From: Propionibacteriaceae bacterium ZF39
GTDB taxonomy: Bacteria > Actinomycetota > Actinomycetes > Propionibacteriales > Propionibacteriaceae
Reading direction: 5' to 3'
Length of the DNA stretch: 64,000 nucleotides
NCBI GenBank assembly: GCA_039565995.1
Contig: CP154795.1
Span: forward strand, 2,294,001-2,358,000
Shown: positions 1-8,713 of the stretch, piece by piece
How positions within the stretch are numbered: the first letter of the stretch is position 1
Layout of the letters: every line of letters starts with the position of its first letter
Notes under the pieces: generated by a model
The model's input: only the letters and a program-made list of their open reading frames with translations
What the model was told of the DNA's origin: nothing
The model's database searches: none
Made by a program: the position numbers and the translations under genes

Positions 1-405
1 GAAGTCGGCGTGCCCCTCGAACGCTTCGAGGCCGCCGCCGACGACCTCCGCCGCGTGCTCGCCGACTCGGCGTACCAACTGCACTATCCGGTCATCCTCC
101 GCCCGACCGGGGCGAGCGACGCGTGGCTCGCGGCGGCGTACGACCGCCCGACCTGCTGGTTCGGCTTCGTCGTCTATCAGCGCGCCGACGGCACGGTCGC
201 CGACGGGTCGATCGAACTCCTGGGCGAGCTCCAGGCCGCCCTGTCCGCTCACGAGGGGCTGCCGCACTGGGGCAAGTATTTCGACCCTCGCTTCTATGAC
301 TTCGCCTCGCTGCCGCGCTGGGCGGATTTCGCGGGCGTACGCCGACAGTTCGATCCCGACGGTCGTTTCCTCAACCCGAAGCTCGCCGAAATCCTGGGCG
401 CCTGA
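1..405 (+). CDS. FAD-linked oxidase, D-arabinono-1,4-lactone oxidase (ALO) type, C-terminal part
   Basis: The reading frame is open from the first base, so only the last 134 residues are present and the FAD-binding half lies outside the window. The fragment has the C-terminal ALO signature: a PHWGK motif near residue 90, an RWADF/VRRQFDPDGRFLN tail and no transmembrane segment. The family oxidises aldonolactones or related sugars with a flavin cofactor. The stop overlaps the start of the next reductase (TGATG), so the two are translationally coupled. A DprE1-like role in decaprenyl-phosphoribose oxidation is suggested by that partner, but HWGK resembles ALO/GULO oxidases more than classical DprE1. 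Confidence 0.8.
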   Translation, partial: EVGVPLERFEAAADDLRRVLADSAYQLHYPVILRPTGASDAWLAAAYDRPTCWFGFVVYQRADGTVADGSIELLGELQAALSAHEGLPHWGKYFDPRFYDFASLPRWADFAGVRRQFDPDGRFLNPKLAEILGA

Positions 406-1142
406 TGAGCCGCGTCGTCGCCGTCTTCGGTGGGCGCAGTGAGATCGGCCACGCCATCGCCACGCGCCTGGCGGCCGGCAACACGGTCGCGCTGCTCGCC
501 CGCCCCGGGTCGCTCGACACCGAGGTGGCCGCCTGCCGCGCAGCCGGCGCCCAGCGGGTGATCCCGATCGAGTTCGATGCCGATGACACCGACTCCCACG
601 ACGACCTCGTCGCCCGGGTCGAGGCCGAGGCCGGCCCGATCGACATCGCGGTCCTGGCGTTCGGGATCCTGGGCGACCAGGCCGACGCCGAGCGCGACCA
701 CCGGGCCGCCGTACGCATCCTCCACACCGACTTCGTCGCCCAGGCCAGCCTGCTCACGGTCCTGGCCGAGCGCATGCGGCAGCGCGGGACCGGCACCCTC
801 GTCGCGTTCTCCTCGGTCGCCGGGGTCCGCGTCCGTCGCGCCAACTATGTCTACGGTTCGGCCAAGGCCGGGCTGGACGGGTTCGCCTCGGGCCTGGCCG
901 ACGCGCTGCACAGTTCTGGCGTACGCCTGGTCATCGCGCGCCCCGGTTTCGTCATCGGGCGCATGACCGAGGGCATGGAGCCCGCCCCGTTCTCCTCGAC
1001 CCCGGATCAGGTGGCCGATGCCGTCGTCGCCGAGATCGAGTCGGGCAAGCGGGTGGAGCTGTGGATCCCGTGGCAGCTGAAGGCGATGTTCTCGGTCTCC
1101 CCGTTCATCCCGCGCGCCGTCTGGCGCCGGATGCCCCGCTGA
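405..1142 (+). CDS. Short-chain dehydrogenase/reductase, DprE2-like
   Basis: This 245-residue protein is a classical Rossmann-fold SDR. Its cofactor loop reads FGGRSEIG near residue 8, the GGxSEIG form typical of DprE2 (decaprenylphosphoryl-2-keto-ribose reductase), and the catalytic Ser plus YGSAK (YxxxK) lie at about residues 135-152. The following ARPGFV-RMT segment also fits DprE2. It probably reduces a keto-sugar intermediate made by the upstream flavin oxidase, whose stop it overlaps. In DprE1/DprE2 systems the product is decaprenyl-phosphoarabinose, an arabinan donor; that substrate here is inference. Confidence 0.75.
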   Translation: MSRVVAVFGGRSEIGHAIATRLAAGNTVALLARPGSLDTEVAACRAAGAQRVIPIEFDADDTDSHDDLVARVEAEAGPIDIAVLAFGILGDQADAERDHRAAVRILHTDFVAQASLLTVLAERMRQRGTGTLVAFSSVAGVRVRRANYVYGSAKAGLDGFASGLADALHSSGVRLVIARPGFVIGRMTEGMEPAPFSSTPDQVADAVVAEIESGKRVELWIPWQLKAMFSVSPFIPRAVWRRMPR

Positions 1143-1187
1143 CGCCCCAGTCACGAAACTTCGGAGGCGTCTGGAACACTCCGGAGC

Positions 1188-2642
1188 ATGACTCCAGTGA
1201 GCCTGACTTTCCTCGGCGCGGTCGGCACCGTGACCGGTTCCAAATACCTGCTCACCATCGGCGACCGGCGCGTCCTCGTCGACGCGGGCATGTTCCAGGG
1301 CGAGAAGCAGTGGCGCGAGCTCAACTGGGCGGAGTTCCCGGTCGATCCGGCCACGGTCACCGACGTCCTGCTCACCCATGCCCACACCGACCATGCGAGC
1401 TATCTCCCGGCGCTGGTCCGCAATGGCTTCTCGGGCCCGATCTGGGCGACCGAGGGTACGCGGCGCCTCGCTGAGATCGTCCTGCGCGATGCCGGCAAGC
1501 TGCAGGAAATGGCTGCCGCCGAGGCCAATGAGGGCGGCTGGTCGAAACACTCCCCCGCTCTGGCGCTGTATGACAGCACCGACGTCGAGAACACGCTGCC
1601 GCTGTTCCGACGCGTGGAGTGGGACACCCCGATCGACCTGGGCGACGGGCTCAGCGCGACCTACGTGCGCTCGGGTCACATCCTCGGATCGGCCAGCGTG
1701 CATGTGCAAGTCGACGACGCCGACGTGCTGTTCTCCGGCGATGTCGGTCGGCACGACCACCCGATCCTCAAGCCGCGCGAGATCCCGCCGGGGGCCCGGT
1801 TCGTGCTCATCGAGTCGACCTACGGCGACCGCGAACACCCCGAGCCCGAGGGCCACGCCCACGAGGATTTCGCGGCTGCCATCCGATCGACGGTGGCCGC
1901 CGGCGGCGAGGTGATCGTGCCGGCGTTCGCGATCGACCGCACCGAGGCGGTGCTCCGTTCCCTCACGGAGATGTATCGCGACGGCCGCATCCCCAGCGTC
2001 CCCGTCATCGTCGACGGACCGATGGCTCTGGCGGCCCTTGATGTCTATCGCGATGAGTCGCTGGGGGAATTGCGCGACGACATCGATGTCGAGGACTTCA
2101 CGGGGCTCCCCCACCTCAGCGAGGTCCGATCGGGCCGCGACTCCAAGAAGCTCAACCGGCGCAGCGGCCCGCGCATCATCGTGTCCTCGTCAGGCATGGC
2201 GGAGGGTGGCCGGGTGCTGCATCACCTGGCCCGGGCCCTGCCCGATCCGAAGAACACGGTGGTCCTGACGGGCTTCCAGGCGGAGGGTACGCGGGGCCGC
2301 GCCCTCGAGGAGGGTGCGAAGCAGGTCAAGATCAACGGCCGTTATGTGAAGGTGCGAGCCAGGATCGTGCGCGATCGCGAGTTCTCGGTGCACGGTGACT
2401 GCTCCGACCTGCTCGACTGGCTGCGCGACCTGGATGCCGAGCCCGAGACCGTCTTCGTGACCCACGGCGAGCCGGAGGTCGCGGCCTCCTTCGCCGATCG
2501 CATCACCGACGAATTCGGCTGGTCGGCGGTCGTGCCGCGTTATGGCGAAGTGGTCACGCTCAACGCACCCGCCGACGCGGAAGACGAGGACACGGACGAG
2601 GACACCGCCGGGGCCGAGGCCGATTCCGGCGAGGACCGCTGA
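1188..2642 (+). CDS. Metallo-beta-lactamase/beta-CASP ribonuclease-like protein
   Basis: The 484-residue protein has the metallo-beta-lactamase fold with the zinc motif HAHTDH at residues 64-69, a second His in SGHILGSA, an Asp in FSGDVGR, a central beta-CASP insert and a C-terminal RMMBL-type segment with SGMAEGGRVLHHL and a final THGEPE. This is the architecture of the CPSF73-like (YSH1) RNA-processing nucleases found widely in bacteria, about 450-480 residues long. It is expected to be a cytoplasmic zinc-dependent endo- or exoribonuclease. The last 25 residues are an acidic Asp/Glu tail. It stands 45 bases after the reductase gene and just before an Hsp70-like gene; no functional link is evident. 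Confidence 0.88.
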   Translation: MTPVSLTFLGAVGTVTGSKYLLTIGDRRVLVDAGMFQGEKQWRELNWAEFPVDPATVTDVLLTHAHTDHASYLPALVRNGFSGPIWATEGTRRLAEIVLRDAGKLQEMAAAEANEGGWSKHSPALALYDSTDVENTLPLFRRVEWDTPIDLGDGLSATYVRSGHILGSASVHVQVDDADVLFSGDVGRHDHPILKPREIPPGARFVLIESTYGDREHPEPEGHAHEDFAAAIRSTVAAGGEVIVPAFAIDRTEAVLRSLTEMYRDGRIPSVPVIVDGPMALAALDVYRDESLGELRDDIDVEDFTGLPHLSEVRSGRDSKKLNRRSGPRIIVSSSGMAEGGRVLHHLARALPDPKNTVVLTGFQAEGTRGRALEEGAKQVKINGRYVKVRARIVRDREFSVHGDCSDLLDWLRDLDAEPETVFVTHGEPEVAASFADRITDEFGWSAVVPRYGEVVTLNAPADAEDEDTDEDTAGAEADSGEDR

Positions 2643-2651
2643 CTGCGTTGA

Positions 2652-2657
2652 TAGCCT
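2652..2657 (+). promoter_or_regulatory. -10 box (TAGCCT) for a leaderless transcript
   Basis: TAGCCT ends 7 bases before the ATG at 2665, so the transcript would start at or within a base or two of the start codon. No ribosome binding site precedes this ATG. One of a series of similar boxes in this window. Confidence 0.5.
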
Positions 2658-2664
2658 CGATGCT

Positions 2665-4152
2665 ATGGATCTGGGCGTCGATTTCGGGACCACTCGCAGC
2701 CTGAGCGCGGTCGCCGACCGGGGCAATTATCCGGTCGTGGGCCTCACCGACGACCTCGGTGATGCCCATGACTGGTTCCCGTCGGTCGTGGCCCTGGCCT
2801 CGGGGCGGCTCGTCCATGGCTTCGCGGCCCTGGTCGCCGCCGAACACGGTGCGCCGAGCGTCCGATCGTTCAAGCGGGCGATGGCCTCCCCGGAGTTCGG
2901 CCCGGACACCCTGATGCGCCTCGGCCCGGCGGAATTCCCCGTGGTGATGGTGATCGAGTCCCACCTGCGGGCGCTGCGGGACGCCCTGGCCACCGCCGGG
3001 GCGGATCCGGCCCGGGCCACCAACACCGTCATCGCAGTCCCCGCCCACGCCCACGGTGCCCAGCGGTTCTGGACTCTCGAGTGTTTCCGGCGGGCCGGGT
3101 TCGATGTCACGGCCATGATGAACGAGCCCTCGGCCGCCGGGTTCGAATACACCCACCGCCAGCCCCGCACCATCAGCTCCCGGCGCACCCGCCTCATCGT
3201 CTATGACCTGGGCGGCGGCACCTTCGACGCCTCCCTTGTCAGCGTCGACGGTACGAGCCACGAGGTTCTTGACTCCCTCGGGCTGAACTCCCTCGGTGGC
3301 GACGATTTCGATGGCGTACTCGCCGAGCTCGCCCTCACCAACGCCGGCCTGACGGCCGCCGACCTAGGCGACACTGACCGCGATCAGCTCCTGATCGCCT
3401 GCCGCGAGGCCAAGGAGCGGCTGTCACCCCAGACCCGCCGCATCGCTCTCGACGTCGGCACCCACGAGGTCAGCGTGCGGGTGGATGATTTCTACGCCGC
3501 GGCCACGCCGCTGGTGGAGGCGACGCTCGAGGCGATGAGTCCCCTGCTCGGCGGCCTGGACAGCGCGACGGATCTCAGCGAGGTGGCCGGGCTCTATCTC
3601 GTCGGCGGCGCCTCAGGACTGCCGCTGGTGCCGCGCCTGCTCCGCGAACGCTTCGGCCGGCGGGTCCATCGATCGCCCTATCCGGCCGCGTCAACCGCCA
3701 TCGGCCTGGCCATCGCCGCCGACCGGCAATCGGGGTTCTCGATCAACGAACAGCTGTCCCGTGGCTTCGGTGTGTTCCGCGAGGGCGAGGGCGGGCGTAC
3801 GCTCCACTTCGACCCCATCCTGGAACGCACCGAGCATGTCCCCCAGACCGGCGAGCGGGTCGTGGTGCGCCGCTATCGGGCGGCCCACAACCTGGGGCTG
3901 TTCCGCTTCGTCGAGTACGCCCAGCTCGACCCGGCCGGCAATCCCCGCGGGGATGTGGTCCCGTTCGGGCAGATCCTCTTCCCGTTCGACACCGACCTGC
4001 AGGGACGCGAGAACGACCCGGCGCTCCACATCGAGCGCCGGGACGCCGGTCCCGAGATCGAGGAACGCTATGTGATCGACCCCAACGGGATCGTCACGGT
4101 GCAGATCACCGATCTCGACACCGGCTATCGGCTCGAGGAATCCCTCAGCTGA
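2665..4152 (+). CDS. Hsp70-like ATPase, short form
   Basis: The N-terminus MDLGVDFGTTRS is the phosphate-1 loop of the actin/Hsp70 ATPase fold. IVYDLGGGTFDASL near residue 180 is phosphate-2, and YLVGGASGLPLVPRLL near residue 315 is the adenosine motif. At 495 residues it is much shorter than DnaK (about 610). About 120 residues follow the ATPase, rich in beta strands, with no DnaK EEVD-type or helical-lid tail. It is probably a specialised Hsp70-family ATPase rather than the main chaperone; no grpE or dnaJ is nearby. The ATG at 2665 was chosen because it is the first start aligning with the family and follows a -10 box. The stop abuts the convergent gene. Confidence 0.85.
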   Translation: MDLGVDFGTTRSLSAVADRGNYPVVGLTDDLGDAHDWFPSVVALASGRLVHGFAALVAAEHGAPSVRSFKRAMASPEFGPDTLMRLGPAEFPVVMVIESHLRALRDALATAGADPARATNTVIAVPAHAHGAQRFWTLECFRRAGFDVTAMMNEPSAAGFEYTHRQPRTISSRRTRLIVYDLGGGTFDASLVSVDGTSHEVLDSLGLNSLGGDDFDGVLAELALTNAGLTAADLGDTDRDQLLIACREAKERLSPQTRRIALDVGTHEVSVRVDDFYAAATPLVEATLEAMSPLLGGLDSATDLSEVAGLYLVGGASGLPLVPRLLRERFGRRVHRSPYPAASTAIGLAIAADRQSGFSINEQLSRGFGVFREGEGGRTLHFDPILERTEHVPQTGERVVVRRYRAAHNLGLFRFVEYAQLDPAGNPRGDVVPFGQILFPFDTDLQGRENDPALHIERRDAGPEIEERYVIDPNGIVTVQITDLDTGYRLEESLS

Positions 4153-4863
4153 TCACGCATACTTCGGGCGTTCGGGCAGCTCGCCCTCATAGCGCAGACC
4201 GTCGGTGAGACCGCGCGTCACCCAGCCGATGATGGCGTCGCGGCCACCCTTGAGAGTCGTCGCGCCGTCGCCGATGGTGTAGTTCTCGCCCTCGTCGGTG
4301 ATGACGGTCAGCCCGGGCCAGTCGTCGCGCTTGGACAGCTTCGCCATGGCGAGTTCGAGGGCGTCCTCGAGCGCGTCCATGTCGCCCTCGTCCAGCTTCC
4401 AGAGCGTGTCGAGGTCGTTGTGGTGGACGAGCACCTCGGTCGTCCACAGCGCCGGGATGGCGTACGCGTTGAACGGCCCGGACGGCAGGCTGACCTCCTC
4501 CGTGGCGAGCTTGGTGTTGCGCAGCTGGCCGGCGAGCGCCTGGAAGCCGGCGGTCGCCTCGCGGAGTTCCTGCTTGAGCTCGGCCGCAGACATCTTGGCG
4601 AGGTCCTCGATCTGGGCGTCACGATCCTCGGGGCAGGAATACATCGGCGTCTCGGTGCCGGTGACGGCCCAGGTCACGAGGTTGCCGAGGCCCCCGGCGA
4701 GACCGATCATGTGGGCGACCACATGGGCACGCGTCCAGCCCTCACAGAGGGACGGGGCGCGCATCTCGTCCTCCGAGAGGCTCTCGACGGTGGCCAGGAG
4801 CATGCCGGTCTCGCGCTCGAGCCGGTTCAGGTCAGCGGGCATGTACGCAGCAGTCTTGTTCAT
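4153..4863 (-). CDS. DinB/mycothiol-dependent maleylpyruvate-isomerase-type protein (TIGR03083 family)
   Basis: The 236-residue protein is mostly helical, with the family signature CEGWTRAHVVAHM near residue 47, where the histidines form the metal-binding helix typical of DinB_2/MDMPI_N proteins, and a second metal-site region ALWTTEVLVHHNDLDT near residue 140. Members of this actinobacterial group are metalloproteins, some acting as thiol-dependent isomerases or transferases. The substrate cannot be told. The start (MNKTAAYMPADL) was preferred over far-upstream in-frame starts because homology begins there. Divergent from the benzoate permease gene. Confidence 0.75.
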   Translation of the reverse strand: MNKTAAYMPADLNRLERETGMLLATVESLSEDEMRAPSLCEGWTRAHVVAHMIGLAGGLGNLVTWAVTGTETPMYSCPEDRDAQIEDLAKMSAAELKQELREATAGFQALAGQLRNTKLATEEVSLPSGPFNAYAIPALWTTEVLVHHNDLDTLWKLDEGDMDALEDALELAMAKLSKRDDWPGLTVITDEGENYTIGDGATTLKGGRDAIIGWVTRGLTDGLRYEGELPERPKYA

Positions 4864-5030
4864 GGGCCCAGTCTGGTGGGCGCTGCCGCGCTCCGCCATA
4901 GCGGGGTCGTGATCGTGGACGGACAGCCTTCGACGGAACGGCACGTGGCGCGATTGTCGATCCTGCGACACACTGCGCAGAGTCGGTTTCTTGACCGCAC
5001 CACCACCGCACCACAACGTTGAGGAGCAGC

Positions 5031-6275
5031 GTGTCCGCCACCACTGACACGGGCTATCGCCCAAGCCTCCGCAGGGACGTCTCCGCGTCCGCCATCATGG
5101 CCGGGTTCATCGCCGTTGCCGTTTCCTATGCGGGTCCGCTCCTGGTGACCCTCGAAGCGGCTCGGGCGGGCGGTTTGTCCCCCGAGCTGACCGCGTCCTG
5201 GGTCTGGGCCATCTCGGTCGGCTCGGGCGTGATGTCGCTGATCTTCTCCTGGTTCACCCGCCAGCCGATCATGGTGGCCTGGTCGATCCCGGGCGCAGCC
5301 CTGCTCGTCACGAGCCTCGAGCCCTATGTCACGTCGGGTCGCTATTCGGAGGTGATCGGGGCGTACATCGTCTGCGGCATCGCCTCCGCGATCCTCGGCG
5401 CCACAGGACTCGTCGGCAAACTCATCGCCGCGACGCCCAAACCGATCACCGCGGCCGTGCTGGCCGGCGTCCTCTTCCCCTTCGCGATCCGCGTGGCCCA
5501 GGCCGTGGCCGAGAACCCGCTGGTCGCGGGCGGTCTGGTGCTCGGCTATCTGGTCGGGCGCCGCTGGAATCCGCGCTATGCGGTCTTCGTGGCGATGGCT
5601 GTCGGTGGCCTGATCGCGGTGATCAGCGGTGAGGCCAATGCCCTCGCTGTCGACTTCGCCATCACGATTCCGGTGTTCGTTGCCCCGACCTTCACCCTGC
5701 AGGCGGCCCTCGAGATCGCCGTGCCGCTGTTCATCGTCACCGCCGCGGGCCAGAACGCGCCCGGCCTGATCGTGATGCACAACTCGGGCTACAAGGCCAA
5801 CGACCGCATGCTGCTCGGTGGTGCGGGCATCTTCTCGGTGCTCTTCGCCCCGTTCAACAGCCATGCGCTCAACTTCGCCGCGGTGACCGCCGCGATCGCG
5901 ACCTCCGACGAATCCCATCCCGACCTGCGTCGACGCTATATCGCGGGCATGTCGTGCGGCTTCTTCTACATCATCGGCGGCTTCCTCGCGACGTTCATCG
6001 TGTCATTGTTCTCGGCCATTCCGGCCGGCATGATCACCGCTCTGGCGGGGGTGGCCCTGCTGAGCCCGCTGCAGAACTCGCTCTACGACACCATGCACGA
6101 GGGCAAGCACCACAAGTCCGTGATCGAGGCCGCGCTGATCACCCTGGCCGTGACCATCTCGGGCATGACCGCCCTCGGTATCGTCTCGGCATTCTGGGGC
6201 CTGATCGCCGGCATTGTGGCGTACGCGATCCTGCGCCCGCGCCCGCCGAAGATCGACCCGGCCGCGGACATCTGA
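5031..6275 (+). CDS. benE: BenE family benzoate/H+ symporter-like permease
   Basis: This very hydrophobic protein of 414 residues has about 11-12 predicted membrane helices and matches the BenE family: the SAIMAGFIAVAVSYAGP start, AWSIPGAAL, GQNAPG and an NSHALNFAA segment in the second half. BenE proteins import benzoate or related aromatics with protons. No aromatic-degradation genes are nearby, so the substrate is not confirmed. The GTG at 5031 is preceded by GAGGAG at a good spacing and is preferred to the in-frame TTG at 5019. A strong hairpin follows the stop. Confidence 0.85.
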   Translation: MSATTDTGYRPSLRRDVSASAIMAGFIAVAVSYAGPLLVTLEAARAGGLSPELTASWVWAISVGSGVMSLIFSWFTRQPIMVAWSIPGAALLVTSLEPYVTSGRYSEVIGAYIVCGIASAILGATGLVGKLIAATPKPITAAVLAGVLFPFAIRVAQAVAENPLVAGGLVLGYLVGRRWNPRYAVFVAMAVGGLIAVISGEANALAVDFAITIPVFVAPTFTLQAALEIAVPLFIVTAAGQNAPGLIVMHNSGYKANDRMLLGGAGIFSVLFAPFNSHALNFAAVTAAIATSDESHPDLRRRYIAGMSCGFFYIIGGFLATFIVSLFSAIPAGMITALAGVALLSPLQNSLYDTMHEGKHHKSVIEAALITLAVTISGMTALGIVSAFWGLIAGIVAYAILRPRPPKIDPAADI

Positions 6276-6289
6276 CCCGGGACATGACG

Positions 6290-6321
6290 AAGGGCCGGTC
6301 CCCACGGGGGATCCGGCCCTT
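6290..6321. terminator. Bidirectional hairpin between benE and tpx
   Basis: AAGGGCCGGTCCCC and GGGGATCCGGCCCTT form a long GC-rich stem with one bulged base and a three-base loop. It lies between two convergent genes and reads with an A-run or T-run on either strand, so it can end both transcripts. Confidence 0.75.
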
Positions 6322-6346
6322 GTCGTCGGTTCAGGTGATCAGGTGA

Positions 6347-6844
6347 TCAGGCGAGCACCGCGGTCGCCGCGTCGTAGTCCGGCTCCTGGGTGATCTCGGG
6401 GACCAGCTCGGAGTGGATGACGTTGCCCTCGGCGTCGAGCACGACGACGGAACGCGCCAGCAGACCCTGCAGCGGGCCGTCGGTCATCGTCACGCCGTAG
6501 TCGGCGCCGAAGCTCGACTTGAAGACCGAGCCGGTCTGGACGTTGTCGATGCCCTCCGCACCGCAGAAGCGGCCGAGTGCGAACGGCAGGTCGGCCGACA
6601 CGCACAACACCGTGGTGTTGTCGAGGCCGGCGGCCAGCTCATTGAACTTGCGCACGCTGGTCGCGCACACACCCGTGTCGATGCTGGGGAAGATGTTGAG
6701 CACCACACGCTTGCCCGACAGGTCGGACAGCTTGATATCGGACAGGTCGGAACCCGTCACCGTGAAATCGGGAGCCGGATCGCCCTGCGCGGGCAGTTCA
6801 CCGACGGTCTGGACAGGGTCACCCTTGATAGCAGTAGTCGCCAT
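6347..6844 (-). CDS. tpx: Thiol peroxidase Tpx (atypical 2-Cys peroxiredoxin)
   Basis: At 165 residues it has the usual Tpx length. The peroxidatic cysteine is in [14 protein letters not shown] (Cys60) and the resolving cysteine in [11 protein letters not shown] (Cys94), the E. coli Tpx spacing. It reduces hydrogen peroxide and alkyl hydroperoxides with electrons from thioredoxin, in the cytoplasm. The start [11 protein letters not shown] fits family alignments; a longer in-frame extension does not. The gene lies just downstream of the sulfate operon in the same direction, 10 bases after the chelatase stop, so read-through from that operon is possible. Confidence 0.93.
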   Translation of the reverse strand: MATTAIKGDPVQTVGELPAQGDPAPDFTVTGSDLSDIKLSDLSGKRVVLNIFPSIDTGVCATSVRKFNELAAGLDNTTVLCVSADLPFALGRFCGAEGIDNVQTGSVFKSSFGADYGVTMTDGPLQGLLARSVVVLDAEGNVIHSELVPEITQEPDYDAATAVLA

Positions 6845-6854
6845 GGACTCATGT

Positions 6855-7511
6855 TTAGCACGAGTCGGAAAAGCGACTGACAAGCAGGTCGACCAGCGCC
6901 GGATGCGCTCCGATCGGCGCGGCGACGACAGCTGCGCCCGACTGGACGAGCCTGCGATGGAAGTGGCCTTCGGCGAGGAGGTACGCAGCGATGGAAACGT
7001 TCTCACGTGTACGTGAGAGTTGTTCTGACACAGGGATTCCGGGCCCGGAGAGGACGCCGAGGTCAACGGGTACGCCGAGTCGGTCCCCCAGGCCGGCAGC
7101 CACCTCGCCTGCCAGCCGGTGCCAGGATGCGCGCGCGGACCCGGTCGCTGCGAGCACGACCGGCTCCCCCCGCCACCCCGCCTCGGCCAACCGGTCCGCC
7201 AGAGCGTCGACGATCCGGGGATCGGATCCCAGGGGCGGTGTGACCCTCACGGCTGCGCCGTCGAGCCCGGTGAGCACCTCCGGGATGTCGGTGTGGATGT
7301 GGAAACCCTCGCTGAGCAGCAGGGGCACGATGCACGCGGGGCCGTCCGTTTCTGGAAGGTCGGCCATGACGTCCGGCAGCGTCGGTTCGAGGTGGTCCAG
7401 CCAGGCCAGGCGTACAGGTCCGACGCGGGCTTCCACCGCATCGGCAATCGCGCGAACGGTCGCCTGCCCGACCGCGTCGCGGGTGCCATGAGCGGCGAGA
7501 ATGCGGGTCAC
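6855..7511 (-). CDS. Sirohydrochlorin ferrochelatase / CbiX-type chelatase
   Basis: The 218-residue protein starts [12 protein letters not shown] and has the CbiX/SirB repeat pattern: AAHGTRD in the first half and [12 protein letters not shown] in the second, with [16 protein letters not shown] as a metal-site histidine region. The family inserts Fe2+ (or Co2+) into sirohydrochlorin. Here it would finish sirohaem for the sulfite reductase at the head of the operon. The GTG start overlaps the TGA of cysG (GTGA), giving translational coupling. Two tandem half-domains are present, as in the longer CbiX-like chelatases. Confidence 0.85.
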   Translation of the reverse strand: MTRILAAHGTRDAVGQATVRAIADAVEARVGPVRLAWLDHLEPTLPDVMADLPETDGPACIVPLLLSEGFHIHTDIPEVLTGLDGAAVRVTPPLGSDPRIVDALADRLAEAGWRGEPVVLAATGSARASWHRLAGEVAAGLGDRLGVPVDLGVLSGPGIPVSEQLSRTRENVSIAAYLLAEGHFHRRLVQSGAAVVAAPIGAHPALVDLLVSRFSDSC

Positions 7512-8713
7512 GACGTTCCCGCGGGAACGTTCTCGGTCCAATCCGGCCCCAGCGTCACGACGTCCCCGATCACCACCACCGCCGGTGCCCGGACCCCGGC
7601 CGTCTCCGCGGCATCGGCGAGTTCGCCGAGCGGGGCGCACGTGACGCGCTGATCCGGCAGCCAGCCGCGCTCGATGATGGCGGCCGGGCACAGCGGATCA
7701 CGGCCGGCCGCGACGAGATCGGCAACGCTCTGCCGGAGCGTGCTGACCCCCATGAGAATGACGACCGTGTGGGCGCTGGCGATCGGCAGCCACGGCAATT
7801 CCTCATGGCCGCTGACCACGCTGAAACCCTTGGACACCCCGCGATGGGTGACCGGGATCCCGGCCGCCAGTGGCACCGAGAGCGCACTCGTGATGCCGGG
7901 CACGACCTCGCACGGCACACCGGCCGCCTCGCAGGCCTCGCGCTCCTCGCCACCCCGGCCCAGGACGAACGGGTCACCGCCCTTCAACCGGACGACGCCC
8001 AACCCGGCTCGGGCATGCTCCACCAGGATCCGGTTGATTTCCGTCTGCGGCACCGGGTGGTGACCGGTGGACTTGCCGACATCGACCACGATCACGTCCG
8101 GATCAAGGGTCTCGAGCACGGCCTGGGGTGCCAGCCGGTCGATCACGACGACGTCAGCGGTGTGGAGCAGCGTGAGTGCCCGGGCTGTCAGGAGGCCCGC
8201 ATCCCCGGGACCGCCGCCGACGAGCGCCACCCAGCCCGAGTGTGCGCGGCGCGGGCGCAGATCGGCCGGCTGGGTGCGCAGGTCGTGGGCGATGCGATTG
8301 CGGAGTTGCACCGACCGCACGGGATCGGACGACGTGACGGCCACCGAGACCACCCCGCTCGGGGTGTCGACCTGGGCCCGGGCGGGCACGGCCGCCGTGC
8401 CCTCCTGCACCGCGGAGGCATTGACACACCACAGGCCGCGTTCGGTGGCCAGTGCCGCCACGCGGGCATCGACCTCGTGGTCACCGGTGGCGGTGTGGAC
8501 GAGGCGTACCCCGTCGAGATCGGAATCCACCAGCTCCCGCTCGTGCCAGGTCACCCCGTCGGGCAGGGGGTGCAGGTCGCCGCAGAGAACGGGCGCGACG
8601 CACGTGACGCGGGCCCCCTCGGCGAGAAACGCGCGGATGCGGCGGGCCGACACGGGCCCGCCGCCCACGGCGAGGACGTCCACCCCTCGCAGGTCGACCG
8701 CGAGGGAGAACAC
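7508..8713 (-). CDS. cysG: Fused siroheme synthase: precorrin-2 dehydrogenase + uroporphyrinogen-III C-methyltransferase
   Basis: The 401-residue protein has two domains. Residues 1-150 are the NAD-binding precorrin-2 dehydrogenase (SirC/Met8-like; VLAVGGGPVSARRI). Residues 160-395 are the SAM uroporphyrin-III methyltransferase, with VALVGGGPGDAGLLT, VRLKGGDPFVLGRGGEE and VVPGITSAL. It converts uroporphyrinogen III to sirohydrochlorin, and the separate downstream chelatase would insert iron. It is shorter than enterobacterial CysG (457 residues). The final residues, NVPAGTS, are encoded by an exact copy of the 18-bp palindrome found elsewhere in the window. The ATG directly abuts the cysN stop. 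Confidence 0.92.
   Translation of the reverse strand: MFSLAVDLRGVDVLAVGGGPVSARRIRAFLAEGARVTCVAPVLCGDLHPLPDGVTWHERELVDSDLDGVRLVHTATGDHEVDARVAALATERGLWCVNASAVQEGTAAVPARAQVDTPSGVVSVAVTSSDPVRSVQLRNRIAHDLRTQPADLRPRRAHSGWVALVGGGPGDAGLLTARALTLLHTADVVVIDRLAPQAVLETLDPDVIVVDVGKSTGHHPVPQTEINRILVEHARAGLGVVRLKGGDPFVLGRGGEEREACEAAGVPCEVVPGITSALSVPLAAGIPVTHRGVSKGFSVVSGHEELPWLPIASAHTVVILMGVSTLRQSVADLVAAGRDPLCPAAIIERGWLPDQRVTCAPLGELADAAETAGVRAPAVVVIGDVVTLGPDWTENVPAGTS
7513..7530. repeat. Palindrome copy 1 (ACGTTCCCGCGGGAACGT), inside the cysG 3' end
   Basis: This perfect 18-bp palindrome encodes the last residues of CysG and lies 1 base upstream of the GTG of the chelatase, so it also occupies that gene's translation-initiation region. 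Flanking bases do not extend the symmetry. Identical copies occur at 16410, 25816, 26053 and 45082. Confidence 0.9.

Noticed and set aside
1-405. Naming the first gene dprE1
   Set aside because: The visible C-terminus carries PHWGK of ALO/GULO oxidases, and the FAD domain and the DprE1-specific active-site region are outside the window.
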